Shown piece by piece: positions 25,683 to 33,988 of a stretch of DNA of 64,000 nt; position 1 is the first letter of the stretch; each line of letters opens with the position of its first letter. The DNA comes from Ruegeria arenilitoris (lineage in GTDB: Bacteria > Pseudomonadota > Alphaproteobacteria > Rhodobacterales > Rhodobacteraceae). The position numbers were made by a program, and so were the translations under genes. The notes under the pieces were generated by a model. That model searched no databases and had not been told where the DNA came from. It saw nothing but the letters and a program-made list of their open reading frames with translations. The stretch spans positions 744,001 to 808,000 of the forward strand of contig NZ_WQHX01000001.1 of the NCBI RefSeq assembly GCF_013035425.1. Direction: 5' to 3'.

Positions 25683-26732
25683 TTACTCCAGCCATCCAAG
25701 CAGGTTGTCCTGAATAATTTTTCCCAAAGCTGTAATGTGCGATTCGTCGTCGTTGAGGCAGGGAATATAGGTGAAACTTTCACCGCCAGCCTCTTCAAAG
25801 CTTTCTTTTATCTCTTCGTTAATCTCTTCCAGCGTTTCGATGCAATCCGCGGAAAATGCAGGTGCTATTACGGCGATGTTCTTTTTCCCTTGCCGCGCAA
25901 GATCGGCAACGTGGTCAACTGTGTAGGGTTTCAACCACTCCTCGGGTCCGAATCGCGATTGGAAAGTCGAAATAATCTGATCATCGTTCCAACCAAGGCG
26001 CTCTTTCAAAAGTCTTGAGGTTTTTACGCATTGACAGTGATAGGGGTCACCCTGTTTTAGATACCGTTCCGGCATTCCGTGGTAAGAGCAGACCAATATG
26101 TCTGGCTTATCTTCCATCAATGCGTAAGCGCGTTCAACCGAACCAGCCAGAGCGTCAATATAAGCGGGTTCACTGAAATAAGCGGGAACGGTTCGGCTGG
26201 CAGGTTGCCAGGTCTCCTCCATCAGGGCGCGGAAAAACTGATCGTTGGCCGTCGCCGTCGTTGCACCGGCGTATTGCGGATAAAGAGGAAAAAACAGGAT
26301 CCGGTCGCAACCTTCTGCCACCATATGCCGGACTTTAGATTTGGTGGCCGGATTTCCGTATCGCATGCAGAAATCAACCAGCACCTTATCACCGTATCGC
26401 TCATGCATGGCTTTTTGCAATTTGGCGGTCTGGTCTTTGGTGATCGTCATCAACGGACTTTCACCTTTGTCGTGGTTCCAGATCGATTTATACGCCTCAC
26501 CAGAACTAAACGGGCGTTTTGTCAGGATGATGCCTTGCAGAATTGGCTGCCATTTCCATGGTGGATAGTCGATCACACGTCGATCTGACAGAAACTCGTT
26601 CAGATAGCGCCGCATCGGCCAATAAGTGTAATCGTCCGGTGTACCAAGATTTGCCAATAATATTCCCACACGGCCCATTTTGACTTTTGGGTGATCCGCT
26701 GGTGCGTGCGCGGGGCGAATGGCATCAAACAT
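25683..26732 (-). CDS. hemH: ferrochelatase
   Basis: A 349-residue enzyme inserting Fe2+ into protoporphyrin IX, the last step of heme synthesis. Family motifs: GILLANLGTPDDY near the start, the PLYPQYAGATTAT loop in the middle, CSYHGMPERYLKQGDPY with the catalytic histidine, and APAFSADCIETLEEINEE near the C terminus. Length is normal. It is convergent with the tiny exported protein gene. Confidence 0.96.
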   Translation of the reverse strand: MFDAIRPAHAPADHPKVKMGRVGILLANLGTPDDYTYWPMRRYLNEFLSDRRVIDYPPWKWQPILQGIILTKRPFSSGEAYKSIWNHDKGESPLMTITKDQTAKLQKAMHERYGDKVLVDFCMRYGNPATKSKVRHMVAEGCDRILFFPLYPQYAGATTATANDQFFRALMEETWQPASRTVPAYFSEPAYIDALAGSVERAYALMEDKPDILVCSYHGMPERYLKQGDPYHCQCVKTSRLLKERLGWNDDQIISTFQSRFGPEEWLKPYTVDHVADLARQGKKNIAVIAPAFSADCIETLEEINEEIKESFEEAGGESFTYIPCLNDDESHITALGKIIQDNLLGWLE

Positions 26733-26787
26733 TTTGGACTTCCTGATTTTCCTGTTCTGACCTCAGATAACGGGAAATGCTCGCTCG

Positions 26788-27618
26788 TCAATCAGGCAGT
26801 TTACGTTCATCTGTGCGTAGGGCATGAGCCAGCCGCGTCTGGGCCGACCCCGGACGGAGCGGTTTGGGCTGGCTGTCATCTGGTGACCAGCCGGTCAGGC
26901 AAATCAATTCGAATGTAGCTGTCAGGCGCCCAGAAGGAGATGTGAAATTCTCCGAATAAATGGCCTGTGCCGCGTTGAACAGCCCTCGACGGGTAAGTGT
27001 TCTTCGACGCGCTGAAAGTGCATTCGTTTCTCCCATGGATCGAAGATCATGCATCAGATGCCACAGATCGCGGTATTCCACACTCAGCGGCACGGAGTCT
27101 GCTACCGGCAGCGCAAATCCGGCTCTCTGCAGCAAACCTCCTAAATCACGCAGTTCGCCCATAGGAGCGACGCGTGGGCTTAGCCCGCCGGTTATTTCGA
27201 TCTCAGCTTGACCCAATGCGGCGCGTAATTCGGTCAGGGTATCGCCGCCCAAACAGATTGCCAGCAGCAATCCGTCTGGGCGCAACGCCCGGTGGCATTG
27301 GATTAATTGACCGACTGGATCGTTGGCCCAGTGTAGAGCCATGGCGTGGATCACTAGGTCATTCGAAGCCGGAGACAGTTCCAGTACGTCATCGTCCAAA
27401 ACAACGTCGGCCTCCGGAAACCTTTCGGTCCAGACTTTTGGGAACGGGCTGACAATTATGGGAGACGTAAATGTCTTGTTAACCAACTTCAGGCGATCAT
27501 GTACTTCATCGGCCGCTGCGCGATGCAGAAACAGATCCTCGATGCGCGCCCGGGCGCGGTGAAGGTCAAGGATCTTACGATCAAAAAGTGAGGGTGCGTT
27601 GGAGGCAGGTAACTTCAT
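26788..27618 (-). CDS. SAM-dependent methyltransferase, NDUFAF5/BioC-like
   Basis: 276 residues from ATG 27618. The sequence follows the NDUFAF5-like group: FDRKILDLHRARA at the start, a Rossmann core with DVVLDDDVLELSPASNDLVI, HWANDPVGQL and RALRPDGLLLAICLGGDTL, and the late MGETNALSARRR. The usual glycine-rich motif I is weak, as in the arginine-hydroxylase homologue NDUFAF5. Its start codon overlaps the divergent comF start in a single CATG; a start six codons upstream at 27636 is also open. Confidence 0.82.
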   Translation of the reverse strand: MKLPASNAPSLFDRKILDLHRARARIEDLFLHRAAADEVHDRLKLVNKTFTSPIIVSPFPKVWTERFPEADVVLDDDVLELSPASNDLVIHAMALHWANDPVGQLIQCHRALRPDGLLLAICLGGDTLTELRAALGQAEIEITGGLSPRVAPMGELRDLGGLLQRAGFALPVADSVPLSVEYRDLWHLMHDLRSMGETNALSARRRTLTRRGLFNAAQAIYSENFTSPSGRLTATFELICLTGWSPDDSQPKPLRPGSAQTRLAHALRTDERKLPD

Positions 27619-28363
27619 GAGCCGCACGTATCGCATTCGTCAACGGATTCAAACTGCTGTTGAGCTAATCTATCCACCGCGTTGCATGGGTTGCGGCGAC
27701 CTGACGGAATCAGATTTCGGCCTTTGCGGTAAATGCTGGAGGGAAACACCGTTTATCAGCGGGACTGTTTGTGAGAGCTGCGGGATACCGATGCCCGGTG
27801 CAAAAGACGGTTATCGTATTGAATGTGACGATTGCCTGAAATCACGGCGTCCGTGGAAGGACGGACGCGCCGCCCTGATTTATCAGGGAAAGGCCCGGTC
27901 CTTAATTCTCGCTTTGAAACACGGAGATCGCCCAGAACTGGCACGACCCGCTGCGCATTGGATGTGCCAGGCCGGGCGCGAGCTTTTTTATGGAAACATG
28001 CTCCTAGCGCCTGTCCCGTTGCATTGGACGCGACTGTTGAAACGTAGATACAATCAATCCGCTTTGCTGGCTCAGCAGTTGGCGCGGGAAACCGGAATGG
28101 ACTTGTGTCCGGATCTGTTGGTGCGGACAAAAAGAACACCGATTTTGGATGGAAAGACGGCCACAGAGCGCGTCCAAGTCATGTCAGGATCGGTCTCTGT
28201 CAATCGGCGTTGGGTGGAACGGGTTCAAAGGCGAAAAGTGCTTTTAGTTGATGATGTGATGACTTCCGGCTCGACCCTTTCGGCCTGCGCGAATGCCTGT
28301 CTTTCAGCAGGGGCCAATAATATTTTCGTGCTGGTGCTGGCGCGCGTTGCCAAGGATGCCTAA
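27617..28363 (+). CDS. comF: ComF-family phosphoribosyltransferase-like protein
   Basis: 248 residues. The N-terminal double zinc ribbon has CMGCG, CGKCW, CESCG and CDDC pairs. The phosphoribosyltransferase domain ends with the PRPP-loop VLLVDDVMTSGSTL at about residues 205-218. ComF proteins act in natural transformation in some bacteria, but many alphaproteobacterial members are of unknown role. GGAGGCAGG precedes the ATG. It is divergent from the methyltransferase and shares its start-codon bases. Confidence 0.9.
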   Translation: MSRTYRIRQRIQTAVELIYPPRCMGCGDLTESDFGLCGKCWRETPFISGTVCESCGIPMPGAKDGYRIECDDCLKSRRPWKDGRAALIYQGKARSLILALKHGDRPELARPAAHWMCQAGRELFYGNMLLAPVPLHWTRLLKRRYNQSALLAQQLARETGMDLCPDLLVRTKRTPILDGKTATERVQVMSGSVSVNRRWVERVQRRKVLLVDDVMTSGSTLSACANACLSAGANNIFVLVLARVAKDA

Positions 28364-28400
28364 TTCGCGCAAGAATGTGCGAAATCCAAAGGTATAGAAT

Positions 28401-28658
28401 ATGAAGCTGGTTGAAATATACACCTCTCCGTTGTGCGGTTATTGCCACGCGGCCAAACGACTGCTGAATCAAAAGGGCGTCGAGTTCACAGAAGTCGATG
28501 TGCTGCTGCATCCAAAGCGTAAGCCCGAAATGGTGGAACGTGCAGGTGGCAAACGAACGGTACCGCAGATTTTTATTGGCTCGACGCACGTCGGTGGTTG
28601 CGATGACTTGTACGAGCTTGAGCGTCAGGGCAAGCTGGACCATTTGCTTGCTGCATGA
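28401..28658 (+). CDS. grxC: glutaredoxin 3
   Basis: 85 residues, the usual size. The dithiol active site is CGYC (in PLCGYCHAAKRLL) rather than the classic CPYC. The cis-proline TVPQIF and the GGCDDLYEL glutathione-binding end are present. It reduces protein disulfides with glutathione. The nitrilase-family gene overlaps its stop codon, and comF lies 37 bases upstream, so the three are probably co-transcribed. Confidence 0.94.
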   Translation: MKLVEIYTSPLCGYCHAAKRLLNQKGVEFTEVDVLLHPKRKPEMVERAGGKRTVPQIFIGSTHVGGCDDLYELERQGKLDHLLAA

Positions 28659-29488
28659 TGAAAACTGCACTGCTGCAAATCACTTCGTCTGACGATCCGG
28701 CCGAAAACTTGGAAATGGTTCGGTCGATGATGAGCGATGCCGCCGGCATGGGCGCACAGTTCATTCTGACGCCAGAGGTCACAAATTGCGTTTCGACCAG
28801 TGCGACGCGTCAAGTTGAGGTTTTGCAGCATGAGGCAGATGACATTTCTTTGGCGGGTCTGCGTAGTGAGGCTGCGAAGTTGGGGGTTTGGCTACTGATT
28901 GGGTCTCTTGCCATTAAGACGCAGGACAAGGACGGACGTTTTGCAAATCGGTCGTTCTTGATCGATCCGCAAGGGCAGATAGTGGCCCGATATGACAAGA
29001 TCCACATGTTCGACGTGCAAGTTTCAGACGCCGAAATTTTTCGGGAGTCCAAGAATTACAGGCCCGGCCGCAAGGCAGTGGTCGCAGAGACAGAGTTTGG
29101 AAAAATCGGCCTGACGATCTGCTACGATATTCGTTTTGCGCATCTCTATGCAGCACTCGCTCAGGCGGGTGCGCGTATTCTGACAGTTCCGTCAGCATTC
29201 TCTCCGGTGACCGGCGCGGCACATTGGGAATCGTTGTTACGCGCCCGAGCTATTGAAAACGGCTGCTGGGTACTTGCACCTGCGCAAACGGGTGAACACC
29301 CGAAAACCCGGGGAAAGACGCGCCACACTCATGGTCACAGCATGGTTGTTTCCCCTTGGGGAGAGGTGCTGATCGACGCAGGGACTGATCCGGGCATTCA
29401 CATTTTCAATTTGGATGATAGTTCTGTGACAGAGGCGCGCCGTCGTGTGCCCTCGCTTTCACATTGCCGTCCTTTCGACGGACCTTGA
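28655..29488 (+). CDS. carbon-nitrogen hydrolase (Nit1/deaminated-glutathione-amidase-like)
   Basis: 277 residues of the nitrilase superfamily with the Glu-Lys-Cys triad in LTPEVTNCV, YDKIHMFDVQV and LTICYDIRFAHLY. The pattern matches Nit1-type amidases that repair deaminated glutathione, and its overlap with a glutaredoxin gene supports a link to thiol metabolism. Substrate is inferred, not shown. Confidence 0.88.
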   Translation: MMKTALLQITSSDDPAENLEMVRSMMSDAAGMGAQFILTPEVTNCVSTSATRQVEVLQHEADDISLAGLRSEAAKLGVWLLIGSLAIKTQDKDGRFANRSFLIDPQGQIVARYDKIHMFDVQVSDAEIFRESKNYRPGRKAVVAETEFGKIGLTICYDIRFAHLYAALAQAGARILTVPSAFSPVTGAAHWESLLRARAIENGCWVLAPAQTGEHPKTRGKTRHTHGHSMVVSPWGEVLIDAGTDPGIHIFNLDDSSVTEARRRVPSLSHCRPFDGP

Positions 29489-29502
29489 TCCAGAACCGGA
29501 CC

Positions 29503-29943
29503 ATGACTGAAGATACAAACGCCCTGGCGGTCACTTTGTTCAGCGAGATTCTGACCGCAGATCAATTATTGCGGAACCGGCTGAGCCGTGTACTGCCAAA
29601 AGGTATGGAGATTTCTCACTTTTCGGTCCTGAACCATTTGGTCTTCGCTGGGGACGAGCGCAGTCCGGCACAATTGGCCAATACGTTTCACGTAACACGC
29701 GGCGCAATGACCAATACTTTGGCCAAGCTGGAATGGGCAGGTTACATTCACATCCGGCCTGACTGGGACGATGCGCGTAGAAAAATGGTAGCGATCAGCC
29801 CAGCAGGTCGTCGTGCGAGGGATCAAGCGATTTCGTCGATAGCTCCGCTGATCAACCAAGTGGTCGAAGAGTTGGGTCATGAACGCGTGCGCGCAACACT
29901 TCCTGTCCTTCGCGACTTGAGAATGCAGTTGGAAGGTGAATAG
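29503..29943 (+). CDS. MarR-family transcriptional regulator
   Basis: About 146 residues with a central winged helix (RSPAQLANTFHVTRGAMTNT, then LAKLEWAGYIHIRPDWDDAR). It follows the amidase gene by 14 bases. The ATG at 29503 is favoured; an earlier start at 29464 would overlap the amidase. It is convergent with ubiG, and the two stop codons are only two bases apart. Target genes unknown. Confidence 0.88.
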   Translation: MTEDTNALAVTLFSEILTADQLLRNRLSRVLPKGMEISHFSVLNHLVFAGDERSPAQLANTFHVTRGAMTNTLAKLEWAGYIHIRPDWDDARRKMVAISPAGRRARDQAISSIAPLINQVVEELGHERVRATLPVLRDLRMQLEGE

Positions 29944-29945
29944 CC

Positions 29946-30692
29946 TCAGCCGGGCTTTACGCTTGCCGTTACGTAATTCACGCTCAGGTCGCGGTGGGAT
30001 ATGGACCAGCTCCATCGAATTGGGTTGAACACAAATCCCTTGCGATCCACCGGGTTCAATCCGGCGTTTCTCAGCAGCTCGAACAGTTCGTCCGGTGTGA
30101 TGAACTTATTCCACTCATGCGTACCGCGAGGTAGCCAACGCATTACCACTTCGGCTCCAAAGATGGCCATCGCGTAAGATTTCGGATTGCGGTTGATGGT
30201 CGAGCAAATTTCCAATCCACCGGGTTTCAAAAGTTGTTGCGTTGCCGTCAGAAAACTCAGCGGGTCCGCTACGTGTTCGACAACTTCCATATTCAGAACA
30301 ATGTCAAATTGTTCGCCTGCTGCTGCCATCGATTCGGCAGTGGCGTGGCGATAATCGATCGAAAGTCCGGATTTTTCGGCGTGAATGCGTGCGACAGGCA
30401 GGTTGCCTTCGGCCGCATCCGCACCTACGACTTCAGCGCCAAGACGTGCCATGGGTTCACTTAGCAAACCGCCACCACACCCAATGTCAAGCAGGCGCAA
30501 ACCTTTAAAAGGGGACAAAGTCGTCAAATCACGATCAAATTCTCCCGCGATCTGCTGTGTGATATAATCCAACCGACAAGGGTTGAGCATGTGCAGCGGT
30601 TTGAATTTTCCGTGCGGGTCCCACCATTCGGCGGCCATAGCCTCGAATTTTGCGATCTCTGACGGGTCCACTGTGTTCGGATGCGCTTGCAT
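29946..30692 (-). CDS. ubiG: ubiquinone biosynthesis O-methyltransferase UbiG
   Basis: A 248-residue SAM methyltransferase that carries out both O-methylations of ubiquinone synthesis. Signature regions: [19 protein letters not shown] near the start, motif [20 protein letters not shown], and the late [20 protein letters not shown]. Length is normal. It is divergent from pip with a 48-base gap. Confidence 0.95.
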   Translation of the reverse strand: MQAHPNTVDPSEIAKFEAMAAEWWDPHGKFKPLHMLNPCRLDYITQQIAGEFDRDLTTLSPFKGLRLLDIGCGGGLLSEPMARLGAEVVGADAAEGNLPVARIHAEKSGLSIDYRHATAESMAAAGEQFDIVLNMEVVEHVADPLSFLTATQQLLKPGGLEICSTINRNPKSYAMAIFGAEVVMRWLPRGTHEWNKFITPDELFELLRNAGLNPVDRKGFVFNPIRWSWSISHRDLSVNYVTASVKPG

Positions 30693-30740
30693 TCCTGTCT
30701 CCGTATGCTCTTTTACGCTTAGGGACTATATAGGCCAATA

Positions 30741-31718
30741 ATGGACAAGTACTCGGACCAAAAGCGCGCAGTTCAATATTTGTACCCGCCGATCGATCCG
30801 TTCGATCAGCGAATGGTGGATATGGGCGATGGGCACCGGATATATGTCGAGCAATCAGGCAATCCGGACGGTATACCTGTTGTTGTTCTGCACGGTGGGC
30901 CAGGCGGCGGTTGCAGCCCCGCGATGCGGCGATATTTCGATCCGCAGGCATATCGTGTGATTTTGTTCGATCAGCGAGGGTGCGGACGATCCCGCCCCAC
31001 CGCGTCGGTACAAAACAACACGACCTGGCATCTTGTCGCCGACATAGAGCGATTGCGGAAGTTGTTCGAGATCGAGAAGTGGATAGCCTTCGGCGGCAGT
31101 TGGGGCGCCACTCTTGCACTCGCATATGCGCAAACCCATCCGGGCCGTGTCAGCTGCTTGGTGCTTAGGGGAGTCTTTATGATGACTCAAGCCGAGTTGG
31201 ATTGGTTCTATGGCGGTGGAGCGGGTAAGTTCTGGCCCGAACAATGGGCCAAATTCACATCTCTGCTGCCGGAATCGGAACAGTCCGATGCTATTAGGGC
31301 TTACAACAAACGCCTGTTCTCAGGCGATCGCGCGACAGAGATTCTGTATGCCCGGGCTTGGTCTCATTGGGAAAACGCACTTGCATCAATTCACACCAAC
31401 GGGTCGGTCGGGGAAAGCCCCGGAGAATACGCGCGGACCTTTGCCAGACTCGAGAACCATTATTTCATCAACGGCGGTTTCATGGAGTTTGATGGTCAAA
31501 TCCTAAAGAACATGGACCGGATTGCTCATATCCCGGGCCATATAGTTCAGGGCCGTTATGATATGATCTGTCCACCCAAAGCCGCCTGGAAGCTTTCCGA
31601 ACGGTGGCCGAACGCCGAGTTGAGAATGGTGCGAAATGCAGGTCACGCCCTTTCAGAGCCGGGCATCAGTGCTGAACTGATCCGAATCATGGATCGCTTG
31701 GCGGAGGAGGATGCATGA
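30741..31718 (+). CDS. pip: prolyl iminopeptidase
   Basis: A 325-residue alpha/beta hydrolase that removes N-terminal proline. Motifs: HGGPGGGCSP oxyanion loop, DQRGCGRSRP, nucleophile elbow FGGSWGATLAL, and the late catalytic His in RNAGHALSEPG. Cytoplasmic. The substrate-binding-protein-like gene overlaps its stop codon by four bases. Confidence 0.95.
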   Translation: MDKYSDQKRAVQYLYPPIDPFDQRMVDMGDGHRIYVEQSGNPDGIPVVVLHGGPGGGCSPAMRRYFDPQAYRVILFDQRGCGRSRPTASVQNNTTWHLVADIERLRKLFEIEKWIAFGGSWGATLALAYAQTHPGRVSCLVLRGVFMMTQAELDWFYGGGAGKFWPEQWAKFTSLLPESEQSDAIRAYNKRLFSGDRATEILYARAWSHWENALASIHTNGSVGESPGEYARTFARLENHYFINGGFMEFDGQILKNMDRIAHIPGHIVQGRYDMICPPKAAWKLSERWPNAELRMVRNAGHALSEPGISAELIRIMDRLAEEDA

Positions 31719-32536
31719 CCCGGATCGATCGCCGAGCGTTGTTTGCATCCGGTGCAGCGGCCGCCTTGCTGGCTGCCACAGGTGCGTCACTTGCGGATAT
31801 TCCGAAAAAGGGCGGAACCTTGCGTGTGGCAGTGCCCCGCGATGACAGTCTGGAGCAGGTTGCGCGCGGTGCTGTGTTTGACACGCTGACTGAAGTCGCC
31901 CCCGATGGTACCCTGCGAGGAGAACTGACGACTAGTTGGGAAACTGACTTCGAGGCGCGGCTTTGGAGTTTTCAGCTTCGCGACGACGTCTTGTTTCACG
32001 ACGGCGCACCTCTGGATATCCAAGATGTTTTAGTGGTGTTAAGTGAGGTTGGGAAAGTCGAGGCTTTGTCGTCCAATAGCTTGCGGCTTGAGCTTGTTGA
32101 GCCCAATCCAGGCTTACCGTTTCTTCTAGCCGATAGCCGCTTTGTCATCACCCGTGGCGGTCAAAGTGTGTCGCCACTGCATGAGGCTAACGGTACCGGT
32201 TGTTACAGCGTGGAACGAGCCGAAGACATGCGCCATTTCCTTGGACGTAGGGTTGCGGGGCACTACAAAGACAATTTAGCAGGATGGGCTGAAACGATTG
32301 AGGTTATAGTAATCCCCGACGCTCAAGTTCGCGCAGAGGCATTGCGCGACGGTTATGTGGACGTCGCGGCCTTTCCAGACCCCAATGATTTGCGCGGTGT
32401 AAGCGGCTTACGGTATTTTCCGTCAAAGGCGGACTCGGCGCTTGCTGTTGCGCCCAACGTAGGTGTGCCACGTCGAGTAGGGGAAGGCCGAGCGCTGGAC
32501 GACGGCCGCTTGGCTGAAAGATGGTGGTTGGCCTAA
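31715..32536 (+). CDS. short solute-binding protein (SBP family 5-like)
   Basis: 273 residues with a signal peptide of the RR type (RIDRRALFASGAAAALLAAT). It resembles family 5 peptide/nickel-binding proteins: KKGGTLRVAVPRDDSLEQV, LTTSWETDFEARLWSFQLRD and DDVLFHDGAPLDIQDVL. It is about half the usual 500 residues, and no transporter permease or ATPase is nearby. The frame has no visible break. It may be a compact family fixed beside pip, or a degraded copy. The last 30 residues are unusually arginine-rich. Confidence 0.7.
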   Translation: MTRIDRRALFASGAAAALLAATGASLADIPKKGGTLRVAVPRDDSLEQVARGAVFDTLTEVAPDGTLRGELTTSWETDFEARLWSFQLRDDVLFHDGAPLDIQDVLVVLSEVGKVEALSSNSLRLELVEPNPGLPFLLADSRFVITRGGQSVSPLHEANGTGCYSVERAEDMRHFLGRRVAGHYKDNLAGWAETIEVIVIPDAQVRAEALRDGYVDVAAFPDPNDLRGVSGLRYFPSKADSALAVAPNVGVPRRVGEGRALDDGRLAERWWLA

Positions 32537-32607
32537 AACCTAAGCCCTGAAAATTTGACAAGAAGGTACGTATCACTAACCTGATCAGGTAAGCGGAGGA
32601 TGTTTAA

Positions 32608-33234
32608 ATGTCCGATAAAACCATTGTCGAAGAACGCGAAAACGGGCCACTGATTGTAAAAAACCTTCATTCGATGCGTGGTTCCGATGGATCCGAGATT
32701 GAAGTTAAACAAGTCATGGCTTTGTGCCGTTGCGGGCATTCGGCAAACAAGCCTTTTTGCGATGGTACACATTCTAAGGTCGGCTTTGAAAGCCGTGGAG
32801 GAACCCCAGCTGGCAGCGACCGGATTATCGGATATCGCGGCGAATCTGTGACCGTGAGCTTCAATCCGCTTTTGTGCTCGCATGCAGCTGAATGCGGGCG
32901 TCTGGCCTCCGACATTTTTAACCCTTCACAAAAACCATGGGTTCAACCAGACCGCGGAACCACCGAAGAAGTTCGTCTAGTAGTATCTGCTTGCCCTTCT
33001 GGCGCTTTGGCCTTGGGAGACGATGAAACCCGAGAGCATCTGCATGCCGCCCGTGCCCAGATCGAGGTGCAAAAGGACGGCCCGTATTGGGTTCTCGGGG
33101 TCGAGCCGCCTACCGATTTGCAGGCGAAAGGGGCGTGTCAAAGCAAATATGTTCTGTGCCGTTGTGGCAAATCGGGCAACAAACCTTTCTGTGATGGAAC
33201 GCATCGTGACATAGGGTGGTCGGACACTGATTAG
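32608..33234 (+). CDS. CDGSH iron-sulfur protein with central ferredoxin-like domain
   Basis: 208 residues with three iron-sulfur units. A CDGSH motif lies at about 35-52 (CRCGHSANKPFCDGTH). A Fer4_19-like mono-cluster segment lies at about 88-130 (LCSHAAECGRLASDIF and CPSGALALG). A second CDGSH lies at about 184-200 (CRCGKSGNKPFCDGTH). CDGSH proteins hold 2Fe-2S clusters with three Cys and one His. Likely a cytoplasmic redox or cluster-transfer protein; partner unknown. It stands alone before the rimP operon. Confidence 0.87.
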   Translation: MSDKTIVEERENGPLIVKNLHSMRGSDGSEIEVKQVMALCRCGHSANKPFCDGTHSKVGFESRGGTPAGSDRIIGYRGESVTVSFNPLLCSHAAECGRLASDIFNPSQKPWVQPDRGTTEEVRLVVSACPSGALALGDDETREHLHAARAQIEVQKDGPYWVLGVEPPTDLQAKGACQSKYVLCRCGKSGNKPFCDGTHRDIGWSDTD

Positions 33235-33264
33235 ATGGCAGTTGAACAATATCTGACATTCGCC

Positions 33265-33293
33265 TTGCAGACTCGGATTATCCTGCGTATATG
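33265..33293 (+). promoter_or_regulatory. predicted sigma-70-type promoter of the rimP-nusA-infB operon
   Basis: TTGCAG (33265-33270) and TATATG (33288-33293) are separated by 17 bases. Transcription would start near 33300, giving a leader of about 98 bases that includes a terminator-like hairpin. Prediction only. Confidence 0.45.
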
Positions 33294-33311
33294 CAAGTTC
33301 AACAGCGGCGT

Positions 33312-33380
33312 GTCGGGCTAAGGTCCGGGGCTCCACCGGAAAAGATCGACGGGCCGCGCGCCCGTTTTTTTGTGCCCGAC
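33312..33380 (+). promoter_or_regulatory. structured leader / attenuator candidate before rimP
   Basis: An outer stem GTCGGGC (33312-33318) with GCCCGAC (33374-33380) encloses a small hairpin, TCCGG with CCGGA (33324-33340), and the terminator hairpin at 33349-33371. The segment CGGGC of the outer 5' arm could alternatively pair with the terminator's 3' arm GCCCG, which would disrupt the terminator. Such mutually exclusive pairing is what attenuators use. Confidence 0.45.
33349..33371 (+). terminator. intrinsic terminator just upstream of rimP
   Basis: ACGGGC (33349-33354) pairs with GCCCGT (33360-33365) around CGCGC, followed by seven T. It could simply end the CDGSH gene 115 bases upstream, or act as a conditional terminator for the rimP operon. 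Confidence 0.8.
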
Positions 33381-33397
33381 CGAAGGGTAAAGACCAA

Positions 33398-33988
33398 ATG
33401 ACTAACGACTTGATAGCCAAAGCTGCCATTGATAGGCGACTGGCCGAGATCATCACACCGGTGATCGAGGATCTGGGGTATGAGCTGGTCCGCATTCGCC
33501 TGATGAGCGGCAAACAGACCACTTTGCAGATCATGGCCGATAAGCCTGAAGGCGGCATAGAAGTGGACGATTGCGCCGAGATTTCGAACGCTGTAAGCGC
33601 GACTTTGGATGTCGAGGACCCGATACTTGACGCTTATACACTGGAAGTATCCAGCCCCGGCATTGACCGCCCTCTGACCCGTCTCAAGGATTTTGAGACG
33701 TTCGAAGGTTATGAGGCCAAGATTGAGACCTCAGAGCTGATCGACGGCCGCCGCCGCTTTAAGGGCGAACTTGCCGGGATCGAAGGGGAAGAAGTCCTGA
33801 TCAACATCCCGGAAGGGTCTGAGGTGATCACTATTGGGCTGAATTTCGATTGGCTCAGCGATGCTAAATTGGTCCTGACCGATGACCTGATCAAAGAAAT
33901 GCTGCGCCAGCGCAAGGACGCCGGCGCCTTGAACGAAAATGCCTTCGACGAGATTGAGACCGAAGGGTCCGAAGAGGAGACGAACTGA
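33398..33988 (+). CDS. rimP: ribosome maturation factor RimP
   Basis: 196 residues. The N-terminal domain shows [20 protein letters not shown] and [20 protein letters not shown], then the diagnostic [15 protein letters not shown]. The C-terminal SH3-like domain follows, with a longer acidic tail than E. coli RimP. It assists 30S subunit maturation. Its stop overlaps the nusA start by one base (TGATG), the standard operon arrangement. Confidence 0.95.
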   Translation: MTNDLIAKAAIDRRLAEIITPVIEDLGYELVRIRLMSGKQTTLQIMADKPEGGIEVDDCAEISNAVSATLDVEDPILDAYTLEVSSPGIDRPLTRLKDFETFEGYEAKIETSELIDGRRRFKGELAGIEGEEVLINIPEGSEVITIGLNFDWLSDAKLVLTDDLIKEMLRQRKDAGALNENAFDEIETEGSEEETN

